A DNA stretch of 64,000 nt from Pinus tabuliformis (GCA_031772625.1 CM062816.1:627990992-628054991); one strand, 5' to 3'. Numbered from the stretch's first letter, positions 45,907 through 57,885 are shown. Notes: a model not told the origin generated them from the sequence alone. Numbers and translations are program-made.

Positions 45907-46360
45907 TGTAGGAATTTACAGGGTAAGTTCCTCAGAAAGAACACCAAAAGGACACCGCTCACAACCAGATCACAGATCAATACACCAGTATTTTTGACGT
46001 GGTTAAAACCCTCAAAGAGGGAAACAGTCCACGGCCTGCGCCAACGTGGCTACTACAGGCAATTTATTAATCAAAGAATGAAAATTCACATAAGCTTCTC
46101 TCATGCACGGATTACCTGAACAATGACCCTCCATGCGCTTTAAATAGAACTCATGGACCAATCGGGTGTCAAGCCACGGATCAAGTGTCGGTAATACCGA
46201 GGAGAGAGTGAACCGTCGGATCACTACATATCGTGACCGTCGGATTGTAAGTTACAAAATGTACAACGGTAAAGAAACACACTTTACCTAACTCTATACC
46301 TAACTTTATACTAGACCAAGTTGAACTTAACTATTTCCTATGTGTCGGAATATCCTAACA
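45907..46360 (-). repeat. 5' LTR of Copia H (454 bp)
   Basis: Same length as the 3' LTR with five differences, all transitions. A TATA-like CTATTTAAAG lies on the minus strand near 46147-46138. The right flank is GGAAG. Confidence 0.95.
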
Positions 46361-46465
46361 GGAAGAATAAAAAAATTTCCGAAATAAATAAATTTTCAAG
46401 ATATCTTTTGCATTCTTGGACACAAGGCCTATGTAGAGACACCTATTTGAGTTACAGTTTCAACA
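46361..46465 (-). repeat. LTR of Copia G, part 3 (right end)
   Basis: On the minus strand the LTR begins TGTTGAAACTG at 46465, directly after a polypurine tract (46475-46466). This makes it the 3' LTR of G, running left through H and F. Confidence 0.72.
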
Positions 46466-46865
46466 CTCCCTCTTAGTGAGGAATGTGTTTTGCACCACCG
46501 CCAACTCGTCCTTGAAGAATACAAACTTTCCTTTCATTAAGGCCTTCGTGAGGATGTCTGCAAGCTGCTCATTTGTAGGTACATATTACAGCTTCACTGT
46601 GCCTTTCTGCACACAATCCCTAATGAAGTGTTACTAGTTCTTTATGTGTTTCAACCTGTCATGAAACACTAGATTTTCCGAGAGCTTGATGTACATCTGA
46701 TTGTCACAATGTATCATGGTTGTAGGCATACCCTACTTTAATCTGAAGTAAAAAAAGTGATCACTTAAACCATACTTGGATCCCTCTTGTATTGCACAAA
46801 GGGTCATCTAGTGTTTACACTGAAGGCATATCCAACCATTGGATCAATTCCCTCATGCACTTTAT
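46466..46865 (-). pseudogene. Copia G RNase H remnant
   Basis: The minus strand next to the polypurine tract reads PTNEQLADILTKALMKGKF near 46590-46530, the end of Copia RNase H. The segment to about 46865 continues with decayed RNase H. It is broken, and RT and upstream parts are not found. Confidence 0.7.
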
Positions 46866-47179
46866 CTAAAGCTGGAAAAAATAAACCTAAAACAAAGCTT
46901 CCCTAAATATGAATTAGTAACTTAAAATTAGAAGACAACTAATTCTAGAGAAACTACTTTTCCTAAAGCCAAACAAGTAAATTTCTAAATCTAGATTGCT
47001 AAAATTAGAACTGCGATCCCTTTATAACATGAACTGTCTTCCATAGTCAATGTACCATATAGGATTGAAGACACTGGCCCAACTTAGGTTGTACACATTG
47101 TTGCTGCAACTGCATGCTACGCTCGGGTTTGTAACATGGGCACCATGGCTAAAGGACTCTTTGGAGGTATAAACTAACA
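46866..47179 (-). repeat. Partial LTR of a further Copia remnant (N2)
   Basis: On the minus strand this DNA begins TGTTAGTTTATACC at 47179, directly after a purine-rich tract (47190-47180) and a second RNase H end. It therefore looks like the start of another 3' LTR, cut short near 46866. Not of the A family. Confidence 0.5.
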
Positions 47180-48060
47180 CCCCCTCTTACCGAGGAAAGT
47201 GTTCTTTGCCAAACACAAGATGCTCCCTTTGCATCTCAAACCTCCCCTTTGCTAGGGGCTTGATTGACTTATTGGCCTCTTGCAAACTGAAGAAACATGA
47301 CATTGGATCATTGCTTTCTTTTGTACTTTGAACTCTCTTCAAAATTGTAAAGGTGAACGCCTTTTGTATAAGTAAAATTGCATCAAAAACTTGTCAACAT
47401 GTCAACTTCCCTAGTCAAACACTTATCACACCACAAATTGAACTCTTTTGGGTTTGCTGTGATAACAAGATCATCTGTATACGGGCCAAGACAAGTGTCA
47501 GAGCCATCTATTAAATATTGACATATGCACTAAACTCTTAAAAGCCCAACATGAGTATAAACTCATTGATACTGAAACTTAAAACTAGTGGTGCATGCAT
47601 CAACCCATCTTGGCAAATCCCTCTTTTCAGTAGAATCCTCCAACGAGATTAAGAGTCTTATCTTTGTCAACTCCCTTGGTGAGAGAATCCTTTTGTAACT
47701 GTCTCTTTAAGGCTAGAGGAACCCTCCTCCATCATGACATTTTGACACACTAGCTTGACTAGATTTATAAGTAGGTTGTAAAGGTTACCTTCTTGACTCC
47801 TTTGGCTAAAATTGACCAGATCCATGGCTACTTTCTTTTATGATGACTTGTTGACCATCAAATAAGAGAGGGAAACCAAATATGAAAAGATAATACAAGG
47901 AGTAAGATACTTATCTTTGGAAAAATGGTGAAGGCTCCCTCTTAATCCAATCTCGAGGAATACCTATAACTTCATCAAAACAATTCAAAAATGTTTTTCC
48001 AAAGCATGTTAAACCTATAAATACTAGAAATCAAAGCGTAAAGGAAAACAATTCAAAACT
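47180..48060 (-). pseudogene. Copia N2 RNase H and RT remnants
   Basis: EANKSIKPLAKGRFEM near 47280-47230 fits an RNase H end. An RT catalytic-type block (YTDDLVITA) is near 47484-47458. The stretch 47560-48060 is decayed and shows nothing certain. Heavily broken, old. Confidence 0.5.
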
Positions 48061-48625
48061 TAGAGTAGAAGGATTTGTAAGGGATAGAGTCCCTAGAAAA
48101 TAGGTTTTTGACTACAGATCATTCCATCTTTTTTTTCTTTGGCAATGTTTGCTTGATCCCTATTTCTTCTTGGATTCTCAGGACAATTACTTCTATAGTG
48201 ACCCATCTTGTGACAATTGTAGCATTCATTCTTGGATAGATCTGTCTTCTTCCGTGGCCCTTTGGACTTCTTGAAGGTTCCTTTATTCTTGTGATGAGTG
48301 GAATAGGCATTCAATATTTTCTCCTTTCTAGTTGCTTACTAAGGATATTCTGACTTCTTCTTTACTGCATGCATTCTCAAATGTAGGAGTATCCTTCCAA
48401 ATCTCTTGAGCGGAATCTATGTTGGATATATATGGGATGAGATTATCCTTTATTCCATCCACTATTAGGCTCATGGCCAAGATCTCTGCTTTTCTAAAAT
48501 TTGCTTTCACTGCTTCACTTGATTCATCTGTGGGTTTCTTTACTTTTCCTTTGACTAGATCCAAGACTTTATTCTTCTCAAGGATGAGATCTATCCTCTT
48601 TTTCCATGCCGTACAATTGGAGGCT
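48060..48625 (-). pseudogene. Copia K gag (main part)
   Basis: The gag core (KRIDLILEKNKVLDLVKGK, then SLIVDGIKDNLIPYISNIDS) is at 48600-48420. A CCHC knuckle, CYNCHKMGHYRSNC, is near 48215-48170, followed by NPRRNRDQANIA. The right edge is the insertion point of element J, and K continues at 55463. Broken. Confidence 0.82.
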
Positions 48626-49649
48626 TGTTAATTTTAGATAACAGTGGTATGTTTATGCTTAAGAGCAATTTACTTCAATTTTTTTATTAGCCCAATATCA
48701 ATTTCCAAATTAGCAATCACATCAACATGACAGTAAATGCAGATAGAACATAAATAAAACAATAGAAGACAAGCCAAGACAAGAGGACACAAGATATGGC
48801 GCCTGCCAGGGACAAACCCCAATGTGGGGAAACCCTTTGATTAATTCTTCTTATTATTCTTCAAAAGTTCAGTAGAGAGAAATAATACAGTATGCAATAT
48901 TCACTTGCCCAATCAAAGTGAAATCTGTCCAGTCAAATAGTAGCTACATGAAGCCCTAACCAGAAAGTCAACACTGGTCAATAGGGTAGAATTTGATCTC
49001 CAAAATAGCTTGGTCAAACCCAGTCAACTCGGCCTCCAACAACAAATCAAATCAGCGCAAAAACAATCCGAAAATACTAAGTCAAACGTGGTCAATGCAA
49101 GTAAACATTGCAGCAAAACCCTTATGCAGTCAACGTTGGTCAAACAATACGGTCTGCCTCAATTTCTGTGCCTAGAAATGGGGCATGCCCAAACAGAAAT
49201 TTCCCTCAGAAAACACAGTCAAACAGGTCAACGCTGTTGGTCAAAATGCTGGTCAAACTTCCTTAAAATTCGGTCAACGCAGAAAACTGTCTTCTTCTTC
49301 GCATGTGTGGAGAGAGGCTATCGTGAAATCCTTACCCAATCATGTGAGGAGAGAGAGATGTGTGTGAAGTGAGTGATGTCCAAATGAGGCAAAGGCACCT
49401 TCTATTTATATGCAAACGTTGAGGATGAATAAACGTGACTGTTGGGCTTTTGAGCCTACATTAGTTCGCTGGCCGACCTTGACAATTTGTCCATAAACAA
49501 AATAAATTCATAATTCCATTTGTACATGTTAGAATGAGATGATCTTTAGATCAATCCTACGCCTCTCGGAGAGAGGAATCCAATAAAAATATCAGCTGCA
49601 TCATATCCCTGTCCAAGGTGGAGTTTGGCCCTAGTTGCCAAATTTAACA
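48626..49649 (-). repeat. 3' LTR of Copia J
   Basis: TGTTAATTTTAG to AAATTTAACA (plus strand). On the minus strand a TATA box (CATATAAATAGAAG) lies near 49413-49400. Downstream of it, 48924-49277 holds 14 copies of GTCAA (TTGAC on the minus strand). Confidence 0.92.
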
Positions 49650-50280
49650 CTCCCTCTCAACTAGGAAGAACTCCACCTGCCAAACCATCTGACAATTAGT
49701 ACCATTCTTGTCATCTCTGCTCTGCTCTGTTGAACCATGAAGAAATAATGAAGAAGAAATGATCGAGAATGTATCATACCATTCTCCTCTGACTCGAAGT
49801 CAGTCTCCAATAATAGAGTGTATCATACTACTCTCCACTGACCCGAAGTCAGTCTCCAATAATCGAGAGTGTATCATACTACTCTTCACTGACCCGAAGT
49901 CAGTCTCCATTGATCCCAGATCAATATCAGACATCCTAGCATAGGGAGTATTGTAGTACATGATGCATCCATTGGTAGTACTATGGTCCCTATCCTCATT
50001 TCCCTACTCATTGGCCAGATGAGAGGTACTTCCCATGAGTCCCAGACTGCATGGGTAGGATGTACTGGCAGGAGAAGGTGAACCACTCATCCTATGCCAT
50101 AGGAGAAGGTGAACCACTCATCTTATGCAGATCTCAACATGGGGTATCACAAGGGAAGTTGAACCACTCAACCTATACATTGCGCACCACTAGGGGAAGG
50201 TGAACCACTCACCCTATGGTCGCCCATCGCTCCAAGAAGTACCCCAAGCCCCTCGGAACTCTTAGAGCTCAACATCCATC
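49650..50280 (-). other. 3' non-coding part of J with two short tandem arrays
   Basis: After the polypurine tract (from 49650) there is a roughly 51-bp unit repeated three times (49764-49915; core GTGTATCATACTACTCT). A second array has the core AGGTGAACCACTCA repeated four times (about 50072-50215). No coding potential. Confidence 0.7.
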
Positions 50281-50880
50281 TCATACGAGACCCTCATAAG
50301 AGGGTCTCTCCACGATTCCAAGTCGTTCATTGAAGGTTAAGAATTTGACCTCCCCCAGGGGCTTCATATGAATACCCGTGACCTGATCATCAGTCCTAAT
50401 ATGATGGAGCCTTATTGCTCCTCGTTGTACCATATCCCGGATAAAGTGGTCCCTGATATCAATATGCTTGGAGCGGTCATGAAACACGAGATTCTCAGAA
50501 AGACGAATCCCACTTTGGTTGTCGCAATATATCACGGTGGTATCCAGCGCATGTCCAAACAACTCACTAAAGAGCTTCCTCGACCAAATAGCTTCACAGG
50601 AGGCCATACTAGCAACCATGTATTCAACCTCAGCGGTGCTCAAAGAAACCGACTTCTGCTTCCTGCTCATCCAGGATATCGAAGCAAAACCTAGAGAGAA
50701 GCAAACATCCAGATGTGTTTTTACGATCCACCACACTGCCAACCCAGTCAACATTAGAATAACCATGGAGCCTTACATTCCTGACAGTGTATTTCAGTCC
50801 ATAGGTGATTGTGCCCCGAAGATATCTCAAAAGATTCTTGGCAACAATCCAATGAATGTGATGAGGCTCGACCATAAACT
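50281..50880 (-). pseudogene. Copia J RNase H
   Basis: SWMSRKQKSVSLSTAEVEYM near 50680-50620 and VIYCDNQSGIRLSENLVFHD near 50530-50470 are Copia RNase H motifs. Broken. Confidence 0.88.
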
Positions 50881-51835
50881 AACTTAATGTGTTTGCTGTA
50901 AAACATATGTCTGGACGAGAGTTCACCAAGAACATTGGGGCCCCCCACGAGTTGACAATATTCAAAAGGATTTCCCAAATCGGACCCAACAACACTTCCG
51001 CATAACTTCTTGAAGTTAAGTTCCACCAGAGTAGTCACGGACTTGCAGTCCACCATCCCAAATATTTCAAGTAGATTCACGATGTATTTTTCTTAAGAAA
51101 GGAAAATCTCACTTGGCTTTTGCCAGACCTCCAACCGTAGGAAGTAATGCATCAATCTTAGGTCCTTCATCTTGAATTCGAAAGCCATCTCCCTCTTACA
51201 TTGATGAATAAGAGGGTCTGCACTAGTCAAAAAGAGATCGTCCACATAGAGTACCAAGATGAGAGGTCTATCATTCTTAACCTTAAAATAAAGATTTGGA
51301 TCAACTTCACTTCTCGTAAATCACAACTTCATTAGATAGTTGTCAATCCTCTCATACCAAGCTCGGGGAGCTTGCTGCAACCCATAGAGGGCTTTCTTCA
51401 ATCTGTATACATGTGTTTGACGATCTTGAACTTCGAACCCCTCGAGTTGTTCAACATAGACTTCCTCCTTAATTGAACCATGTAAGAAGGTGGTCTTGAT
51501 ATCCATTTGATATAGATTCCATCCTTGCGAGGCAGCGAGGACTATAATCGAACGGATGGTGGTATATGGGGCCACATGTGCAAATATCTCATCGTAGTCC
51601 ACACCTTCCTTTTGAGAGAAGCCTCGAGCAACAAATCTAGCCTTGAACTTTTCAACACTTCTATCAGTTCCATCCTTGATCTTGTAGAGCCATTTCGAGG
51701 TGACAACAAATTTGCCCTTGGGTCTAGGGACCACGTCCCAGACATCATTCTTCATAATCGATTCATACTCTTCATTCATAGCATCCTTCCAAACTTGGTG
51801 CTTCACAACTTCTTCGAATGTGCAAGGCTTAGATT
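50881..51835 (-). pseudogene. Copia J reverse transcriptase
   Basis: From the right: MNEEYESIMKNDVWDVVPRP, SVEKFKARFVARGFSQKEG, LYQMDIKTTFLHG and LQQAPRAWY (51780-51345). The remaining RT, including the VDD region near 51245, continues to about 50881. It groups with A and C. Broken. Confidence 0.88.
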
Positions 51836-51877
51836 AAACAATGGTGCTCATTGTAGTTAAGTACCCTTGGTACCTAT

Positions 51878-53131
51878 TCAACTTCTTACTTTCACGAAAT
51901 GTCCCCCTAGGTGCAACATGTCTCTCGACATATTCGAGAGTTTCCCTAAGCCATGAGGGTCTCCTTTTTGAGGAGGGCTCATGAGGGGGTGGATTAATGG
52001 GATCCATTGGTCCTTCAGCATCGGGCATCGGCTCATCCTGCGGTTATCTTTGCTTTCCTGAATCTGCTTCTTTGTCCTTCCAATAGGAAGGTGACTAATC
52101 TTCCCAAGGGCCACATCCTCATCAAAGGTGACATCATGATTTATCTCCACTTCTCTTTGATTAGGCACATAGATTCTATATGCCTTAGAAGTTTCACTGT
52201 AGCCCACAAATGTTCCTTTCTTCCCAGAAGCATCCAATTTGCTTCTCTTTTCTTTCGGCACATGAAAATATATGGGACTACCAAAAATTCTTAAGTGAGA
52301 AACATCAGGTTTCTTACCGGTGAAAACTTCTTCGAGAGTTTTGGAGTCCAATGCTTGACGAGGGCATCTATTTTGAACATACACGACAATGTTTGCAGCT
52401 TCGGCCCATAGAAACTTCAGAAGGCTTTGATCATGAAGCATGGCACGAGTGGCTTCTATAATAGAACGATTCTTCCTTTCAACAACACCATTTTTATCAG
52501 GAGTATATGCGGTAGTAGTCTCCCTCTTAATGCTAGCTTCTCTACTATAGTCATTGAACTCATTTGATTCATATTCGGTTCCATTATCGGTCCTCAATAT
52601 TTTGATCTTCTTCTCGGTTTGATTTTCGACCAAAGCTTTGAAAGAACAGAACCATGAGAATACTTCGTCCTTCTTCAAGAAATATATCCAAGTCTTGCGA
52701 GAGAAATCATCCACAAAGATAGCATAATATAAATATCCTCCCAATGAGTTCACGGGCATCATACCAGATAGATCAAAATGAACCAATTGCAATATGTCGG
52801 TAGTCTTGCTATCACTTGAGGGGAATGGTCCCCTTGTATGCTTTCCTTCGACACACCCCTGACAAACACCTTCATGTTCTACTTTAAATTTGGGCATACC
52901 TGTCACCATCTTCCTCACATCGGGTAGAGCCTTATAATGTAGATGAGCAAACCTCCGGTGCCATAATTCGGATTGAAGTGATGTGTCGCAAGACATAGCT
53001 CCCAATGGACTTCCTCCAACTTGATATAGGCTATCAACCCTGAATCCAAGTGTAAATGCATCTTTGAAATTTTTATTCCACACACGTACCTTTCCATCGA
53101 TGAATGCCACCTTGAATCCTTTGTCCTCCAT
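51878..53131 (-). pseudogene. Copia J integrase
   Basis: An open stretch of 417 codons. The pre-integrase zinc region (LWHRRFAHLHYKAL...CQGCVEGKHTRGPF) is at 52966-52830. The integrase core (LVHFDLSGMM, ILRTDNGTEYES, VVERKNRS) is at about 52790-52470. The C-terminal region (HLRIFGSPIYFHVPKEKRSK) is near 52290-52235. Confidence 0.9.
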
Positions 53132-54423
53132 TTCCGAAATAGAGACCAGGTTCTTCTTTAGATCAGGTACATATAGTACTTATTATAGATGAATGGCGTT
53201 ACTTTGATTCAATTGAAGAGTAACATTCCCAACTCCTTTCACGGGATAGGTGGCATTGTCTCCAAGGATAATTTCCAAATTTGTATCATTTTCAATCATA
53301 TTTCAAAGAGCTTCCTTATACCCAGTGAAGTGCCTTGATGCACCACTATCAATCAACCAATTTCCCAAAGTGTTCAGAGGAGATGCAGTAGAGAGGTAAG
53401 ATATAAGATATAATTCTTTTTGCTTGTTATCAACAACATTAGATTCATCATATCTTGTGTTTCTTGATCTCTTGAGAGGGCGACCATTTCCATTTTGAGA
53501 AGCGGGAGCATTCCTTTTTTTTCTGTTGTTGAACCTGCCATTCCTTTGATTGTTGTTGCCCTTGAAATTGTTGTTGTTGTGGTCGTCATCATCATGAAGT
53601 GTATCCCTTCTATTAGGACACTCCCTAGCATAGTGGCCAAACTTGTTGCAAATGGAGCATCTTCCATTCCTTCCATTCTTGAAACCCGACCTTCCTTGAC
53701 ATTGATTCTTTGAACCTGCATTGTTCTTCTTTTTAGCATGAGCGGAGAATGCAGTAGGATCATTCCTATTTGAAGGCATATCTAGTTCCATCATCCTTGT
53801 TTCTTCTTGAGAACATCTAGTCAACAATTTTTCAAAACCTAGAATCCTGTTGTTGTTAAGAATAGTGGTGTTGAACACGTGCCATTCACGAGGGAGTCCT
53901 CCAAGGGCAATGAGAGTGAGCTCCCTATCAGCAATAACTTCTCCAATCGAAAGAAGATCATTTTAAATTTCAGTAATCCTCATGAAGTAGGATTGAATGT
54001 CTTCACCTCTTCCCTTTTTTATATCCTTCAACTTGTTTTTGAGAAAGAGAACTTGGTTTGCATGCCAACCAACCTGTCATATATCTCCTTTGATGTGTTC
54101 AAATCAGAGACATAAGCAACTAAATGCTTATGAATAGAATCCCTGATGATCTTTTTTGCTTTGAATTTACCCTTCTTGTACTTTGTCTCAACAGCAACCA
54201 GTGCATTAGAAGGAGGTTTAGAAATCTTTCCCTGCACATAGTCCATAACATCTTGCTCTTCTAAAGTCAATCAAGAGACATCTTTCATGCATGATAATCA
54301 AACTTATTATGAAGCTTGTCATCATATTTGAAGTAGGATGTGGAGGCCATTGACTCTTGTCCTTGGCCAACAAATCTCAGTGATTTCTCTTTTCACTCTT
54401 GCTTGGGCTTTGTCTTCACCTCA
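53132..54423 (-). pseudogene. Copia J gag and protease
   Basis: Gag core near 54270-54030 (LEEQDVMDYVQGKISKPP). The CCHC knuckle (CSICNKFGHYAREC) is near 53660-53615, followed by an Asn- and Arg-rich stretch. The protease site (NWLIDSGASRHFTG) is near 53362-53321. Broken. Confidence 0.87.
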
Positions 54424-54435
54424 ACTTTGATACCA

Positions 54436-55462
54436 TGTTAATTTTAGATAACAATGGTATGTTCTATGCCTAAGAGCAACTTACTTTAATTTTTTATTAG
54501 CCCAATTTCAATTTCCAAATTAGTAATCACATCAACATGACAGTAAATGCAGATAGAACATAAATAAAACAGTAGAAGACAAGCCAAGACAAGAGGACAC
54601 AAGATATGGCGCCAGCCAGGGACAAACCCCAATGTGGGGAAACCCTTTGATCAATTCTTCTTATTATTCTTCAAAAGTTCAGCAGAGAGAAAGAGTACAA
54701 TATGTAATATTCACTTGCCCAATCAAAGTGAAATCTGTCCAGTCAAACAACAGCCATAGGAAGCCCTAACTAGAAAGTCAACGCTGGTCAACAGGGTAGA
54801 ATTTGACCTCCAAAATAGCTCGTTCAAACCCAATCAACTCGACCTCCAACAACAAATCAAATTAACCCAAAATCAGTCTGAAAATACCCAGTCAAACTTG
54901 GTCAATGCAAGTCAATGTTGCAGTCAAACCCTTCTGCAGTCAATGTTGGTCAAAGAGTACGGTTTGCCTCGATTTATGTGCCCATAAATGCGGCCTGCTC
55001 AAACAGAAATTTCCCTCAACAAACATAGTCAAATAGGTCAACACTGCTGCTCAAAACGATGGTCAAACTTCCCTGAAATTTGGTCAACGCCGAAAATTGT
55101 CTTCTTCTTCTTTGCACATGTGGAGAGAGGTTGTCCTGAAATCCATAATCAATCACGTGAGGAGAGAGAGATGCGTGTGAAGTGAGTGATGTCCAAATGA
55201 GGCAAAGGCACCTTCTATTTATATGAAAACGTCGAGGATGAATAAACGTCACTGTTGGGCTACTGAGCCTACATTAATTTTTTGGTCGACCTTGACAATT
55301 TGTCCATAAACAAAATAAATTCATAATTCCATTTGTACATGTCAGAATGAGATGATCTTTAGATCAATCCTACACCTCTCGGAGAGAGGAACCCAATAAA
55401 AATATCCGCTGCATCATATGAGCTGTCCAAGGTGAAGTTGGCCCTAGTTGCCAAATTTAACA
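54436..55462 (-). repeat. 5' LTR of Copia J
   Basis: Collinear with 48626-49649. The primer site TGGTATCAAAGT (54435-54424) adjoins on the left. The TTGAC array is kept (about 54733-55088). Confidence 0.92.
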
Positions 55463-55632
55463 AGGTTCCTTTTGATTTGTTTTCTCCCTTCAATGAGTTA
55501 GACATGGTTCTTGAAGATAGTAGGCTTGTCTCCTTATATGATCCTTATTCAACCTTTTAAAACTCCTTATTCTCCTTCTAATAGATCTTTACGCTGCCTT
55601 TTTCCTTCTTCTTCACCTTAGCTTTGATACCA
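55463..55632 (-). other. 5' internal start of Copia K with primer site
   Basis: TGGTATCAAAGC on the minus strand (55632-55621) adjoins the K LTR. The leader runs to 55463, where element J interrupts it. Gag continues at 48625. Confidence 0.75.
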
Positions 55633-56700
55633 TGTTATAAAATCAGATAGGCAAAATGATTTTCTTTATGTTGATAATTACTTGTGATATTCTTATGTTC
55701 TTATTAACTTTCTTGTGGTCTTCTTTTATCTTAGTTCATCAAGCAATTACCAATAACAATAACACAAAGATTAAAGACACCAGATGTAGGCAGACAACCG
55801 GGGAAAAACCCCTATCTAGGGGAAAACCCAGTCAACAACTCTTCCTTGAATAGTTTCACGAGATGATTCAAGACTCCTGACCTAGACACAGACTTCCTCC
55901 AATCACCAAGTCAACCCTTCCCTTCTTCTGTAGATTATAACCTTCCAGTACAACTTTGACCTAGAATTTCGACCTTGCAACAAGAACTGGCAACAGTGAC
56001 TGAACTTCAACCTAGAATTTCGACCTTGCAGCAACAACTGGCAGTAGTGACTGAACTTCAACCTAGATGCAACACTTCGATCTTGAAGAAATACTTCGAC
56101 CTAGAGGCAGTAACAAAATTTTGACCTCCCCAACAATAGAACTTCGACCTAGTAGCAAAAGAACTTCAATCCCGATGCAGTGATTCGACCTTCTAGCAAT
56201 AGCCCAACAATTTCACACGTGTGTGAGAGATGACCCAAAAAACTTTGATCTAGCAATCCTTCTCCTTCTTCTACAATTTTGTACACTTCTGCTTGTATAT
56301 TGAACTTGTGAGTGGTACTCCAAATGAATCGAACTGCACTGTATATATAACCTCTTATGGAGTTCAAATTACCCTCATGTAGGCCGACTTGATCAGGTAA
56401 GGGCCAACTTGGTGTGGAGGTGAGAAATGACTTATTTTACTCAATAATAATTCTTTTTACATGATTCAAAAGGCCAAGAAGGGTCTTATTAAATGGACAA
56501 TGACACTAATGACTCGAGACAAAACCTAGAAGTCCTCAATAGGGACTTTGACCTAAAACATGATGACCCAAGCATGAAACTCATGCTTTAATAAGTCATA
56601 ATAATAATAATAATAATTTCTTTTTCTTTCTTTTGATAAATACATTTCATTATGACTCAAATACAATTATGAAGACCGAACCTAGTTACATTCTTTAACA
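55633..56700 (-). repeat. 5' LTR of Copia K (A family, 1068 bp)
   Basis: On the minus strand it runs from TGTTAAAGAATGTAAC to TTTTATAACA, with inverted ends TGTTA/TAACA. It shares its opening (TAACTAGG-TCGGTCTTCATAATTG) with the A LTR. It contains a 54-bp tandem pair near 55960-56070 (core CTAGAATTTCGACCTTGCA), an ATA microsatellite (56599-56617) and a TATA box near 56345-56353. Confidence 0.85.
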
Positions 56701-57169
56701 CAGAAGGGTTTGCTTGTCAAGGGTAAGGAAAAGGAAGAAGGGTTACTTCATCAAATTGTCATTGAGAAAAGAATTTAGCTCTCATCAAAGGAAGAGTTGA
56801 AGAGAAGGCTGCTAATCTCTCCTGGAAGGAGATCTACTTAAAGGGCATCTTTGAGGGAAGCATCAAAGGATCTTGATATCATTCACCACTCTTGGGAAGC
56901 TGTTGTTGGAGGAATCCTAGGAAACATCTTTCAAGGACATTATTGAAGTCTCTTCAAAGATCTTGAAGGCATCAAGAAGGTTGGAGACATCATCAAGGAG
57001 AATATTGGTTATCAAGTAAGTGTCATAGAATTACTCCATGTCTGAATCTATAGGTCATATGGGTTCTTTCTGCAAGGAAAGCAATAAGCTTGTTGTGTCC
57101 TTGAATTTCCTAGCATGGAAGAAAATGATTGACTTGGCACTTACCGGACATGAGGTAATGGAGTCTAGT

Positions 57170-57885
57170 GAAATCATAGCAAGGACGAGACTCAAGAACT
57201 AGCGAAGTACAAGAAAGGGGAAGTAAGGGCTCAAAGGATCATAGTTGAATCCATTAAGGATCCTCTAGTTCCATTTGTTGTAAATTTGAAAACTTCCAAG
57301 GCCATGTATGACAAGCTAGTGAACTTGTATTTTGTAAGTACATCAAGACAAAATATGTCTTTGCGGAATAAGCTATATAAAATGAAGAAATCAAAGGATG
57401 AGGACATGGCATCCTTTCTCATGAAAATCTCTTAATTCATAGACTATCTGCAGGGGCTTGGAGAATCGATGTTTGATTCGGAAATAACCATTTGTGTACT
57501 AAATGCATTGCCACCAGAATGGAGTAGCTTTGCAACAAGCATCTACTCTAAGAAAGCTTCAACTCCTTTTAATGAGTTGTGGGCTCAATGCATTTTGGAG
57601 GAATCTAGGATCAAGGTTAAGGATGACATTGGATCAAATGAGTTGTCTCAAGCCTTTTTAGCTCAAGTCAAGACGCTGAAGAAGGGAAAGTTCAAGAAGT
57701 CCAAGAAGAAAGATATGTCCAAGATTCAATGCTTTAAGTGCAATGAATATGGACACTTTAAGAGGGACTGTCCAAGCCAACAGAACAACAAGAGAAAGGA
57801 AAGAAGTGAGGCTCACATAGCTGAGGAAACAAGAGAACCTGAAAAGAAGTTGAAGAAAAAAGATGTGAAAGATCTTTACTATTGA
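57170..57885 (+). pseudogene. Gag of element L
   Basis: The N-terminal part near 57190-57430 (IVESIKDPLVPFVVNLKTS, then LRNKLYKMKKSKDEDMASF) and the open part 57469-57885 (ICVLNALPPEWSSFATSIYS) fit Copia gag. A CCHC knuckle, CFKCNEYGHFKRDC, lies at 57730-57771. The C-terminus is Lys- and Glu-rich. Confidence 0.85.

Larger units (their letters stand above)
40353..46360 (-). mobile_element. Copia element H, young and nearly whole
   Basis: Two 454-bp LTRs differ at five positions (about 1.1%). The target duplication is GGAAG (40348-40352 and 46361-46365). The primer site (45906-45895), a 0.9-kb leader, gag, protease, integrase, RT, RNase H and polypurine tract (minus-strand purines next to 40807) are all there. 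It looks nearly complete, with about one interruption. It lies in the LTR of G, only 0.3 kb from F. Confidence 0.95.
48626..55462 (-). mobile_element. Copia element J, both LTRs present
   Basis: LTRs of 1024 and 1027 bp, primer site (54435-54424), gag, protease, integrase, RT, RNase H, a 0.6-kb 3' non-coding part and polypurine tract. Flanks AGGCT (48621-48625) and AGGTT (55463-55467) are a target duplication with one later change. LTRs differ by about 6% over the first 400 bp by eye, so it is older than F and H. It is broken at roughly six to ten places and sits in the gag of K. Confidence 0.92.

Noticed and set aside
48120-48135. Idea of a CRISPR or satellite array in the repeat-rich parts
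   Set aside because: Repeats in the window are few, diverged or part of LTRs. No regular repeat-spacer pattern exists.
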